Position numbers and translations under genes: made by a program. The notes below the pieces were generated by a model. It ran no database searches. It worked only from the letters and a program-made list of their open reading frames with translations, and was not told where the DNA came from. From NCBI GenBank assembly GCA_017640615.1, contig JAEPQK010000001.1, positions 744,001-808,000 of the forward strand: a DNA stretch of 64,000 nucleotides, given 5' to 3'. Origin of the DNA: Rhizobiaceae bacterium (GTDB lineage: Bacteria > Pseudomonadota > Alphaproteobacteria > Rhizobiales > Rhizobiaceae). Shown one piece after another: positions 7,903-15,211 of the stretch. Within the stretch, counting starts at the first letter, position 1, and each line of letters opens with the position of its first letter.

Positions 7903-8253
7903 ATGAAGGTCAAACGCATCGTTACCAATCTGGCGGCTGACAAGGTGGAGGCCGCCCGCGCTTTCTATGAGGGCGTGCTCGGCCTCGATGCGCTGATGGA
8001 TATGGGCTGGATCGTCACGTTCGGCGCTGAAGAGCGGATGCAAGTGCAGATCAGCGTGATGAGCGAAGGCGGGTCCGGCACGCCTGTGCCGGACATTTCT
8101 GTCGAGGTCGACGATCTGGATGAAGCGCTGCGGCGCTGCAAATCAGGCGGATTTGCAGTCGAATACGGTCCCACCGACGAACCATGGGGCGTGCGGCGCT
8201 TCTATGTCCGCGACCCGCTTGGCCGGCTGGTGAATATCGTGATGCATCTCTGA
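7903..8253 (+). CDS. VOC (glyoxalase/dioxygenase fold) protein
   Basis: A 116-residue protein with the paired beta-alpha-beta-beta-beta modules of the vicinal-oxygen-chelate fold: AARAFYEGVLGLDALMD in the first half and VEVDDLDEALRRCKSGG, PWGVRRFYVRDPLGRLVNIV in the second. Members include glyoxalase I, ring-cleavage dioxygenases and resistance proteins; the reaction cannot be assigned. The start has GGAGG ten bases upstream. It follows the decarboxylase on the same strand. Confidence 0.8.
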   Translation: MKVKRIVTNLAADKVEAARAFYEGVLGLDALMDMGWIVTFGAEERMQVQISVMSEGGSGTPVPDISVEVDDLDEALRRCKSGGFAVEYGPTDEPWGVRRFYVRDPLGRLVNIVMHL

Positions 8254-8287
8254 CTGAGCGAGAGAAAGCCGGAAGCGACGCGGCTTA

Positions 8288-8331
8288 GCACCCCCTCCGG
8301 CCCTTCGACCACCTCCCCCTCAAGGGGGAGG
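8288..8331. repeat. Palindromic intergenic repeat (CCTCCCCC hairpin family)
   Basis: A CCGGCCCTTCG element followed by the 8-bp perfect stem CCTCCCCC / GGGGGAGG around TCAA. The same family of units occurs inside the 5-oxoprolinase gene at 16421-16630 and 18314-18451. It lies between convergent genes and may double as a bidirectional terminator. Confidence 0.7.
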
Positions 8332-8357
8332 AAAGCTGCATCGTGCCGCCGTCTTCC

Positions 8358-9533
8358 CTAAAGCTTCGAAAGCAGCGCCGGCGTCGGCCACCCGTCGGCG
8401 GGGAAGCCGAGGCGCAGCTGCTCCTGCCGAACGGCGGCGCGGGTCTTTTCGCCGAGAATGCCGTCGGCGCCACCGACATCGTAACCGCGTGCCTCCAGCG
8501 TCGATTGCAGCCGCTTCATGGATGCTGTGTCGAGGCCACGTTCAGGATTGCGCGGGTCGAATTTCGGTGCGCCGGTGAAGCGCGTCGCAAGGTTGGCAGC
8601 CGTCAGCGTGTAGATGAAGGACTGGTTCCATTCGAGATAGAGGTTGTAGTTCGGGTAGACCAGAAAGGCCGGCCCCTTGTGGCCCATCGGCAGCGCCAGC
8701 CCGGCCTCGAGACTTGTGTTGGTGAGCGGGCTGCCGTCTCGCTTGGTCACGCCCCAGGCGGCCCATTGCGAGACCGGCAGGCGAGTGACAATTCCCGTCT
8801 GTTCCCAAGGCAGCGAGGCGGGCACGCGCACCTCCTCCATCCACGGAACGCCCGGAAGCCAGCCGCGCGACTTGATCTTGTTCGCGGTGGTGAGGATGAC
8901 ATCCGGCACCGACTTCTTCATGTCGACCCTGCCGTCGCCGTCGCCGTCCACGCCCTTGGTCAGAATGTCGGAGGGCAGCATCTGGGTCTGGCCGATCTCG
9001 CCGGCCCAGGCGCCCGTGACGTTGGCCGGGTAGGCGCCCGAATCGATCAGCTTGAGCAGCGGGATGATCTGCGGCCGAAAGATCTCGGGACGGCGGCAAT
9101 CATGCGCCAGCGTGACGATGGCGTTCAGCGTGTTGAAGTCGCCCTGGACAGCGCCGAAATCGGTTTCCAGCGCCCAGAAGGCCGTGATGACGGCTGCCGG
9201 CACGCCGTAGTCGGCCTCCGCCTTGGCGAAGATGGATGCATATTTCCTGATGTTCGCCGCGCCGTTTTTCAGCCGGTAGGAGCTGATCATGCGGCCGGAA
9301 AATTCGGTGAAGGTCTGGTTGAACACGCCCTGCGCGCGATCGCGCGACAACACCTTCTGATCGACGCGGGCGCCCTTGAGGGCGGCCATGCCGCGCTGGC
9401 CGATGCCCGCCTGCTGGGCCTCCTGCGTGACCTGGTTCTTCCACGCGCCGAAATCGCCGCCGCATTGCTGCGCGAATGCCGGGGCCGAGAGGCCAAGCGT
9501 GGCGGAAAGAACCAGTGCGGCGGGGATTTTCAT
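8358..9533 (-). CDS. MltB-type lytic murein transglycosylase
   Basis: A 391-residue secreted enzyme that cleaves peptidoglycan between MurNAc and GlcNAc forming 1,6-anhydroMurNAc. Residues 1-22 are a signal peptide ending APAFA|QQ. Residues about 25-315 are the MltB/SLT_2 domain, with the catalytic glutamate in FWALETDFGAVQGDF and GEIGQTQMLPSDIL and DGDGRVDMKKSVPDV blocks. Residues about 330-390 are a peptidoglycan-binding domain (LQSTLEARGYDVGGADGILGEKTRAAV). The ATG at 9533 is preferred over the TTG six bases upstream because GAGAGG sits at the right distance from it. No lipobox, so probably periplasmic and soluble. Confidence 0.9.
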   Translation of the reverse strand: MKIPAALVLSATLGLSAPAFAQQCGGDFGAWKNQVTQEAQQAGIGQRGMAALKGARVDQKVLSRDRAQGVFNQTFTEFSGRMISSYRLKNGAANIRKYASIFAKAEADYGVPAAVITAFWALETDFGAVQGDFNTLNAIVTLAHDCRRPEIFRPQIIPLLKLIDSGAYPANVTGAWAGEIGQTQMLPSDILTKGVDGDGDGRVDMKKSVPDVILTTANKIKSRGWLPGVPWMEEVRVPASLPWEQTGIVTRLPVSQWAAWGVTKRDGSPLTNTSLEAGLALPMGHKGPAFLVYPNYNLYLEWNQSFIYTLTAANLATRFTGAPKFDPRNPERGLDTASMKRLQSTLEARGYDVGGADGILGEKTRAAVRQEQLRLGFPADGWPTPALLSKL

Positions 9534-9607
9534 GTTCAACCTCTCGGGTGCGGTGCGTTCAATTCGGTGCGGACCCTAACACGCCGATGCGGCGGGTCCA
9601 GTGACGG

Positions 9608-10420
9608 TCAGCCTGTGTTGTTGCGCAGCCATTCGCGCCAGTCGGCAGCGGAGCCGTGGAAGACGTTGATATCGACGTCGCCCTCCACGCCGGGCAGCAC
9701 GCCGGTGCCGGTATATTGCCAGAACAGGAAAGAGCGGCCGTCGTAGCGCTCGATCGGGTGCGCGGCGACTGAGCGCAGCCACCAAGGATAGCCGTGGAAA
9801 TTCGCCAGCCCGTTGTCTTCGTAGAAATCGATGGAGGTGTAGATGATCGGCTTCTTGCCGTAATGGCGCTCGACGATCTGGAGAAAGGTGCGCATCTCGG
9901 CGCGCACCGTGGCCGGCGGCGGGCGCAGCTTGCAAGTCGGCGAGGCCGGGTTCCATTCCATATCGAGCACCGGCGGGAGTGCGGCCGCCTCGCGTGGCAC
10001 ATTGCGGATGAACCAGGCCGCCTGCTCCTCGGCCGTGCGGCAGAAATAATAGAAATGATAGGCGCCGCGCGGGATGCCCGCCGCCTTGGCACCACGCCAG
10101 TTTTGCGCAAAGCGCTCATCAAGCAAGTCGCCGCCCTCGGTGGCTTTGATGAAAGCGAAGGAGATGCCGTTGCGGCGCAAGGTGCGCCAGTCGACCTGGT
10201 TCTGGTATTTGGCGACGTCGGTGCCGTGGATGGCATAGGTCCATGGCGCGCGGCCGACCCACTCATGCGGGTCGTTGTCGGCGTAGCGCGGGCCGCTGAC
10301 CGGTGCCGAAGTGCGGCCGGATGGCTGAGGTGCGAGATCGGAAATATCGTAACTGGACGAGGTGCAGGCGGCAGCGACCGCCGCAACGATTGCGGTAGCG
10401 GCAATTCTGCCTCTCCACAT
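9608..10420 (-). CDS. Glycoside hydrolase family 25 (lysozyme-like) protein
   Basis: A 270-residue protein with a short N-terminal membrane/signal segment ending VAAVAAAC at Cys19, a weak lipobox, so it may be a lipoprotein. A linker rich in Ser and Pro follows, then the GH25 barrel from about residue 60: HGTDVAKYQ (Asp68 at the conserved nucleophile-region position), SFAFIKATEGGD, GAYHFYYF, PPVLDMEW with the catalytic acid, KPIIYTS and LFWQYTGTG. GH25 enzymes cut the MurNAc-GlcNAc bond of peptidoglycan. The start at 10420 has GGAGG ten bases upstream. It is 74 bp upstream of the MltB-type gene on the same strand, giving a two-gene muralytic unit. Confidence 0.88.
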   Translation of the reverse strand: MWRGRIAATAIVAAVAAACTSSSYDISDLAPQPSGRTSAPVSGPRYADNDPHEWVGRAPWTYAIHGTDVAKYQNQVDWRTLRRNGISFAFIKATEGGDLLDERFAQNWRGAKAAGIPRGAYHFYYFCRTAEEQAAWFIRNVPREAAALPPVLDMEWNPASPTCKLRPPPATVRAEMRTFLQIVERHYGKKPIIYTSIDFYEDNGLANFHGYPWWLRSVAAHPIERYDGRSFLFWQYTGTGVLPGVEGDVDINVFHGSAADWREWLRNNTG

Positions 10421-10604
10421 ATGCACCTCCGCCCATTGGCCACCGAATCGGCTACCGGCCACAGTGGTTCGAAATAGGGCGGGTTGACGACGAAGTCACG
10501 ACCGGCGGCCCGTGACGGCCAAATGCGATTGCTTTTTGGTTTTCAGCGCTCAATGCTGCCGGCGCAGCGCGGCCGAGATTCTGGCGCGCTCAGGGAGAGA
10601 GACG

Positions 10605-11990
10605 ATGGGCTTCGCAGCCAAGATCCTGAAATGGATGATCATACTGGTCATTGTCGCGGTGGTGGGTGTTGCCGGGTGGATGTTCATCGCGCCGCCGTCG
10701 CTGATCCTGATCGGGACCGGATATGCGTCGAAGATCGTCTGCTCCAACGTGTTCGTTGCGGGGCGCGATGCCGACGACGTGCTGGTGAATGACGTTCAGG
10801 CGCCAGGACATCCCATTCTCCGGCTGATCGATATCGATGTGGATCGCGAGGCGGAAACGGTCTCGGCCGCCTTGTTCGGGATTTTCGGCTCCTCGACTTC
10901 GGTGCATCGCGCGGAACTTGGCTGCGCGGCAGCACCCGACGGAGATGTGGAGACGGCAAGCGACCACGCGCTCGAGGTTGAGAGGCCGGAGCCGCTCGGC
11001 GCGCTTTGGCCGCTCGGCAACCGGGTGGAGCCGTCGCAGAACCCGGCAATCGATGCCATTCTCGACGACCCGCAAATGACAGGGCCGGGCATGCGCGCCG
11101 TCGTCGTGGTGCACAATGGGCGCATCGTCGGCGAACGCTATGGTGATGGATTCGATGCCGAGACGCCGTTGGTCGGCTGGTCGATGACCAAAACGGTGAA
11201 CGCCGCGATTGCTGGCACGGTCATCAATACAGGCAATCTCGATCTCGCCGATCGGAGCCTGCTGGAAATCTGGAGCAGCGACGACCGCGACGAAGTTGCG
11301 CTTGCCGACCTCATGGCAATGTCGAGCGGGCTCGAATTTAACGAGGATTATGGCGACGTAGCCGACGTGACGCGTATGCTCTACCTCCAACCGGACATGG
11401 CGGGTTTCGCCTCCGACAAGCCGCTGGTGGCGGCGGTGGGCGAGCATTTCAACTATTCGAGCGGCACGGCCGTTGTGCTGTCGCGCATCTGGCAAAACAC
11501 GTTTGACGACCCGCAAGCCGCGCTTCGCTGGCCGCACGAAGCGCTGTTTGGGCCGCTCGGCATGACAAGTGCGGTGCTGGAGACGGATGCGCGCGGCACC
11601 TATGTCGGTTCGTCCTATCTCTATGCCAACGCGCATGACTGGGCGCGTTTCGGCCAGTTTCTGCTTCAGAACGGCGTGTGGAACGGCCAGCTCATCCTGC
11701 CGCCGGGTTTCGTGGAATGGATGCATGAAGAGGCGCCGGCATCCGAGGGCGGTTATGGGCGCGGGCAGGTCTGGCTGCACGGGCCGCGCGGGACGACACC
11801 CGAGGATCAGCACTCCGATACCGGCTTCACACTGCCGGACGATGCCTACTGGATGCTCGGCCATGACGGGCAGACGACGACCGTAATTCCGTCCGAAGGA
11901 CTGGTGGTCGTGCGGCTGGGGCTGACGCCTTCGAAGGTCGGCTACAAGCCGCAGGCGATGGTGCAGGCGCTGGTCGAGGCGCTCAACTAA
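10605..11990 (+). CDS. Serine hydrolase of the beta-lactamase (class C/S12) family
   Basis: A 461-residue protein anchored by an N-terminal membrane helix (residues about 7-27). The catalytic domain shows Ser193-Met-Thr-Lys196 (SxxK), Tyr284 in FNYSSGT (the YxN-like position) and an HDGQ motif near residue 425 replacing KTG, the pattern of beta-lactamase-related esterases, D-aminopeptidases and penicillin-binding proteins rather than true beta-lactamases. Substrate unknown. The start at 10605 follows AGGGAGAG. Its stop overlaps the btaB stop tail to tail by four bases. Confidence 0.8.
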   Translation: MGFAAKILKWMIILVIVAVVGVAGWMFIAPPSLILIGTGYASKIVCSNVFVAGRDADDVLVNDVQAPGHPILRLIDIDVDREAETVSAALFGIFGSSTSVHRAELGCAAAPDGDVETASDHALEVERPEPLGALWPLGNRVEPSQNPAIDAILDDPQMTGPGMRAVVVVHNGRIVGERYGDGFDAETPLVGWSMTKTVNAAIAGTVINTGNLDLADRSLLEIWSSDDRDEVALADLMAMSSGLEFNEDYGDVADVTRMLYLQPDMAGFASDKPLVAAVGEHFNYSSGTAVVLSRIWQNTFDDPQAALRWPHEALFGPLGMTSAVLETDARGTYVGSSYLYANAHDWARFGQFLLQNGVWNGQLILPPGFVEWMHEEAPASEGGYGRGQVWLHGPRGTTPEDQHSDTGFTLPDDAYWMLGHDGQTTTVIPSEGLVVVRLGLTPSKVGYKPQAMVQALVEALN

Positions 11991-12661
11991 GGAGTGCGCG
12001 GCCCGCGCGTGAGCACGGCATACCAGGCATATCCGCGGTAGAGCGGCATACAGCGGGCATGGCCGCCGATGCGGGCGGCTTCGTTTTTCATGGCGCTGAA
12101 AAGCTCCGCGCGTGGCTCGACATGGAACTTTGCCAGCCAGATTCGCAGGATGGCGCGGGACCAGCCGGGCAGGCGCTCTTGCTGACCGAAATCGACGATG
12201 TGCAGCGATCCGCCTTCGGCAACGCTGTCTGCGGCCTGGCTGAGCGCACGCCGCCAGTCGGGGATCATGGAGAGCGCATAGGAGATGTAGACACGGTCGA
12301 ATTTTTCGACGCCGAAGAGCGCGCGGGGGTCGAACGCGGTTGCATCGGCCGCGGCCAGATGGGCGGGCGTGGCCGGCGCGCGGCGCGCCAGTGAGGCGCG
12401 GGCGGTGGCGAGCATTTCATCGGAGATATCAAGCCCGTAATAACGTCCGCTCGGAAATCGATTCATTGCCTTGAGCATATTACGTCCGGTGCCGCAGCCG
12501 ATTTCCAGGACGCTGCCATCAGCCGGAATATCGAGACCGGCAATCAGCCGGTCACGGCCGAGCAGGTAATATTTGCGCGTGAGATCGTAGATGTGGCGCT
12601 GACGGCGGTAGACGCCATCCATCAGGGCGGCGTGGCCGGATGGCGCGTCGCTGAGGCTCAT
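11987..12661 (-). CDS. btaB: BtaB, diacylglyceryl-homoserine N-methyltransferase
   Basis: A 224-residue class I methyltransferase with the SAM motif VLEIGCGTGRNMLKAMNRF, LDISDEMLATARA and VYISYALSMIPDWRRAL. Next to BtaA, this family adds three methyl groups to diacylglyceryl homoserine, producing the phosphorus-free betaine lipid DGTS. The N terminus YRRQRHIYDLTRKYYLLGRD is typical of BtaB. It starts within the last four bases of btaA (ATGA), so the pair is translationally coupled, and control should follow the Pho-box promoter ahead of btaA. Confidence 0.88.
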   Translation of the reverse strand: MSLSDAPSGHAALMDGVYRRQRHIYDLTRKYYLLGRDRLIAGLDIPADGSVLEIGCGTGRNMLKAMNRFPSGRYYGLDISDEMLATARASLARRAPATPAHLAAADATAFDPRALFGVEKFDRVYISYALSMIPDWRRALSQAADSVAEGGSLHIVDFGQQERLPGWSRAILRIWLAKFHVEPRAELFSAMKNEAARIGGHARCMPLYRGYAWYAVLTRGPRTP

Positions 12662-13908
12662 GCGTCGTTGCGCAGCACGTAAAGGTGGAAGCCGCCATAG
12701 ATCGCCGAACGATCATTGGCGGTGTGCCGTTCCGACTCTTCAGCCTCGTAGCGCCAGCGCTCAAGGAGCGCCGCGGGCACGCGGCCGGGCAGCAGCGAGG
12801 GCTCGTCAGCCGTGCGGAAGATAACGCGGGCGCCGGGGGCCGCGGTGCGAGTGATTTCGCGCCACAGCTCTTCCAGCTGGCGGTCTGTCATCCAGTCCTG
12901 AGCGTCGAGAAGTACGAAACGGTCTACGGTGCCGGCCTGCCGCACACGCAGCAGCTCGGCGAAGTTGGCGTGGTGGATTTTGACGCGGCTTGCGCCGGCG
13001 CGGATCGTGTCGAAGTTCTGCGGTTCCAGATAGGCCGGGCGTCCGCCTTCGCCGGGCCTGGCGTAACGGCGCGCGAAGGCCTGCCAGGCGAAATAGTTTT
13101 TGCGCAGCGGGAAATCGCAGGCGAGCTTCTCTAGACGGCGCGAGATCACCTCGGCCATGGAGTGGCCTTCGGTGCCAATCAGCGCATCATATTGCTGCGG
13201 CGGGATGCCGAGCCCGTAGAGCGAGGCGCGGCGGCTGGTCGCCCAGCGGATTAAGGGGCGCTGAAAAAGCGGGCGCAGCCGGTCCTCGAAGAAGTGGCGC
13301 TGGTCGCGCAGAGTTTTCGCTTCCATGATCTCGGCCGGGTTGACGCCATGCAGGCGGGCGACCCAATGGCCGGTGCGGATGCAGGCGCCGAGCAGGCCAG
13401 TCTGATAGAAATTGCCATTGAAGGCTGATATGCGCCGGCGTCCGGTCCAGCGACGGCTTTCCCAATAGGCTCGCGTTGCGGCATCGAGATGCGGCGCGAC
13501 GTGGCGGTCATAAAAGGGCACGGCACGGCCGTCGCCCGCACCACTGAAAAGCGCCTCGAATTCCTCGAAGCCCGGCATATTCTGAACCGCCGCCAGCTTG
13601 AGCCTGTTGAGCGCGATATGATGCGGGTTGAGGTCGACCGCGTCGATCTTCGCCGGCGAGCGGGTGAGATAGGCCAGGATGTTGCAACCACCGGACGCGA
13701 TGGTGACTACGCGGTGGCTGGCATCAAGGCGCATCGCTTCCATGTCGACATCCGGGTCTTCCCAAATCTGCGGGTAGACGAGGCCGGAGAAAAGGAAGGC
13801 GAACAGCCGCTCCGAAAAGCCCGATTTGGACAGCGCGTTATGCTGGAATAGCGCCTCGCCCAGCCGCCTGTTCTTGCGCAGGCCGATATCGACGGAAAGG
13901 TCGGTCAT
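12658..13908 (-). CDS. btaA: BtaA, diacylglycerol 3-amino-3-carboxypropyltransferase
   Basis: A 416-residue DUF3419 protein. BtaA moves the aminocarboxypropyl group of S-adenosylmethionine onto diacylglycerol, the first step of DGTS synthesis. Diagnostic blocks: the N-terminal LVYPQIWEDPDVDMEAM, VVTIASGGCNILAYL (SAM loop), IDAVDLNPHHIALNRLK, a central Tyr/Arg-rich part with LYGLGIPPQQYDAL, and the C-terminal FVLLDAQDWMTDRQLEELW with VIFRTADEPSLLPGR. The ATG at 13908 follows GAGAGGGCAG; a longer frame adds six residues only. It heads the btaAB operon, about 50 bp downstream of a triple Pho box. Confidence 0.92.
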   Translation of the reverse strand: MTDLSVDIGLRKNRRLGEALFQHNALSKSGFSERLFAFLFSGLVYPQIWEDPDVDMEAMRLDASHRVVTIASGGCNILAYLTRSPAKIDAVDLNPHHIALNRLKLAAVQNMPGFEEFEALFSGAGDGRAVPFYDRHVAPHLDAATRAYWESRRWTGRRRISAFNGNFYQTGLLGACIRTGHWVARLHGVNPAEIMEAKTLRDQRHFFEDRLRPLFQRPLIRWATSRRASLYGLGIPPQQYDALIGTEGHSMAEVISRRLEKLACDFPLRKNYFAWQAFARRYARPGEGGRPAYLEPQNFDTIRAGASRVKIHHANFAELLRVRQAGTVDRFVLLDAQDWMTDRQLEELWREITRTAAPGARVIFRTADEPSLLPGRVPAALLERWRYEAEESERHTANDRSAIYGGFHLYVLRNDA

Positions 13909-13957
13909 GATTCGCTGCCCTCTCAACGAAGAAGTTGAATGCAGCTAGCGCCGGGGC

Positions 13958-13986
13958 ATGACAGGCGGGTGACGGCGCAATGACCG
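13958..13986 (-). promoter_or_regulatory. Triple Pho box upstream of btaAB
   Basis: Read toward btaA (minus strand) there are three 7-mers, CGGTCAT, CCGTCAC and CTGTCAT, each separated by exactly four bases, giving an 11-bp period. The PhoB consensus in rhizobia is two CTGTCAT-like repeats with a 4-base spacer, so the match is good in sequence and exact in spacing. A further TGAC follows ten bases on, at 13991. The array ends about 50 bp before the btaA start. BtaAB synthesis is known to be PhoB-induced under phosphate starvation in Sinorhizobium, which agrees. Confidence 0.82.
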
Positions 13987-14082
13987 GATGTGACGGTGCT
14001 GTGGCATCCTGGAGCCTTGAACTGGCTTCTTGCGTCGCCGGTGAGAGCCGACCATCTTTTGCGAAAGTGTAGAGGAGGCACC

Positions 14083-14472
14083 ATGTTACGACGAGATTTC
14101 GATCCCGCGACGATTACGCCGGATGGACGCCCGCCAGCCAAGGCGCGACTGTTCGACGGCACTCAGCCGGGTCCGCATCGCGGCTCTGTCAATGGCGAGA
14201 CGATGGGTGCGAATGTGACCATCCTCATCTATGGCAATGACGAGCCGGGCGTCGGGCCGCCGCTGCATGTGCATCCCTATGATGAGGTGTTCGTGGTACA
14301 GGAAGGGCGCGCTCGCTTCTTCGTTGGCGACGAAGTCATCGACGCCGAGGCCGGTGAAACGGTGCTCGGGCCGGCGGGCCTGCCGCATAAATTCATCAAT
14401 CGAGGCCCGGGTCGGCTACAGACGGTCGACATCCATATGTCGCCCAAGTGGATTCAGACGAATTTGGAGTAG
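14083..14472 (+). CDS. Cupin-domain protein
   Basis: A 129-residue single cupin. Motif 1 is GPPLHVHPYDEVFVVQEG, giving the two His and one Glu metal ligands in the HxH-x4-E pattern; motif 2 is GPAGLPHKFINRGPG with the third His. Such small cupins bind Fe, Mn or Zn and range from dioxygenases to sugar-binding proteins; the activity here is not assignable. The ATG at 14083 has GAGGAGG seven bases upstream, so a longer frame starting at 13990, inside the Pho-box region, is not used. The gene is divergent from btaA. Confidence 0.85.
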   Translation: MLRRDFDPATITPDGRPPAKARLFDGTQPGPHRGSVNGETMGANVTILIYGNDEPGVGPPLHVHPYDEVFVVQEGRARFFVGDEVIDAEAGETVLGPAGLPHKFINRGPGRLQTVDIHMSPKWIQTNLE

Positions 14473-14473
14473 G

Positions 14474-14615
14474 GGCGGAAAGATATTCACGCCAGGACGG
14501 GCTGCAAATGGCGGTTTTCTGCGCTTCCGGTGCTCATGTACCTGAACGTACACTTCGCTCCGGTTCTCGAAACCCACAATTTTCGCCACGCCCTGACCCG
14601 AATCTCAACACGCCC
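14474..14615. repeat. Dispersed intergenic repeat, copy A (about 142 bp)
   Basis: Nearly identical to 26804-26946, with shared blocks such as ATTCACGCCAGGACGGGCTG, CTGCGCTTCCGGTGCTCA and AATCTCAACACGCCC. The ends form an imperfect terminal inverted repeat beginning GGGCG and ending CGCCC. It begins directly after the cupin stop codon. It encodes nothing and looks like a non-autonomous, ERIC-like hairpin element. Confidence 0.88.
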
Positions 14616-14640
14616 AGGCCTGGCGCGACAGGCCGCACTG

Positions 14641-14889
14641 TTATCGATGCGCGTCCATGTAGGCCCGCAGCACAGCGTTCATTCGGCTTTGATAGCCTTT
14701 TCCCTTTGACCGGAACCATTCGACCAAATCGGCGTCGAACCTGATCGTCAATTGCTGCTTCGGCCCTTTGGGCAGAACGACCCGCGCTTCACTCCAGAAA
14801 TTGTCGTCCAATGGCGGGATGTCGCTGTAGTCGGGTTCGCTCTCGGCCCTTGCCGAAAGTTCAGCGAGCCGTTTTGCCGATATGCTCAT
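14641..14889 (-). CDS. brnA: BrnA-type antitoxin
   Basis: An 82-residue protein. The N-terminal half (PDYSDIPPLDDNFWSEARVV) is the toxin-neutralising part and the C-terminal TIRFDADLVEWFRSKGKGYQ followed by MNAVLRAYMDAH is a ribbon-helix-helix DNA-binding domain of the BrnA family. BrnA inhibits BrnT and represses the shared promoter. AGGAGG lies seven bases before the ATG. The reading frame overlaps the upstream toxin gene by 29 bases, toxin first, the usual brnTA order. Confidence 0.9.
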   Translation of the reverse strand: MSISAKRLAELSARAESEPDYSDIPPLDDNFWSEARVVLPKGPKQQLTIRFDADLVEWFRSKGKGYQSRMNAVLRAYMDAHR

Positions 14890-15148
14890 GATAACGCCTC
14901 CTTTCGGATCGATTGGCCAGGCGCGCCGAGATCAACCTTGTGGCTCGATCGCGCCGGGTGTGCACCACCACAACCACAACCGCGCCGAGAATGGAGCCGA
15001 TCGAGATTTCCCTGACTTCGCCATAGTCGGTACGGTCGCCAGCGCGGGTCAGCACCGGCCGATCGAATATGAGCTTAGCCTCTTCAAAACTGATGCCATG
15101 CTTTGCGAGGTTCAGGACGCTCTTGTTTTCATCCCACTCGAACTGCAC
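14861..15148 (-). CDS. brnT: BrnT-type ribonuclease toxin
   Basis: A 95-residue protein matching the BrnT family: the N-terminal FEWDENKSVLNLAKHGISFE block, DRPVLTRAGDRTDYGEVREI, then HTRRDRATRLISARLANRSE followed by RRRYHE. BrnT is a RelE-fold ribonuclease that arrests translation until bound by BrnA. The frame begins with GTG at 15148. It is the first gene of the pair, about 18 bases downstream of the predicted transcription start. Confidence 0.9.
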   Translation of the reverse strand: MQFEWDENKSVLNLAKHGISFEEAKLIFDRPVLTRAGDRTDYGEVREISIGSILGAVVVVVVHTRRDRATRLISARLANRSERRRYHEHIGKTAR

Positions 15149-15163
15149 GGCTAAGCCCTATTT

Positions 15164-15201
15164 GTAGTTACAATTATAACTACGCTGTCCGCGCTTCGCA
15201 A
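15164..15201 (-). promoter_or_regulatory. brnTA promoter with overlapping operator
   Basis: On the minus strand a perfect -10 box TATAAT (15173-15178) is preceded at 17 bp by TTGCGA (15196-15201), a 4/6 match to -35. The -10 box lies inside the inverted repeat GTAGTTA-N6-TAACTAC (15164-15183). An operator dyad over the -10 box is what autoregulation by the BrnT-BrnA complex would need. The predicted start is near 15166, giving a very short leader to the brnT GTG. Confidence 0.75.
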
Positions 15202-15211
15202 GGCACTGAAG

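Noticed and set aside
10684..11049. Minus-strand frames opposite the serine hydrolase
   Set aside because: The plus-strand protein has the SxxK, Tyr and HxG motifs in order, so the antisense frames are shadows.
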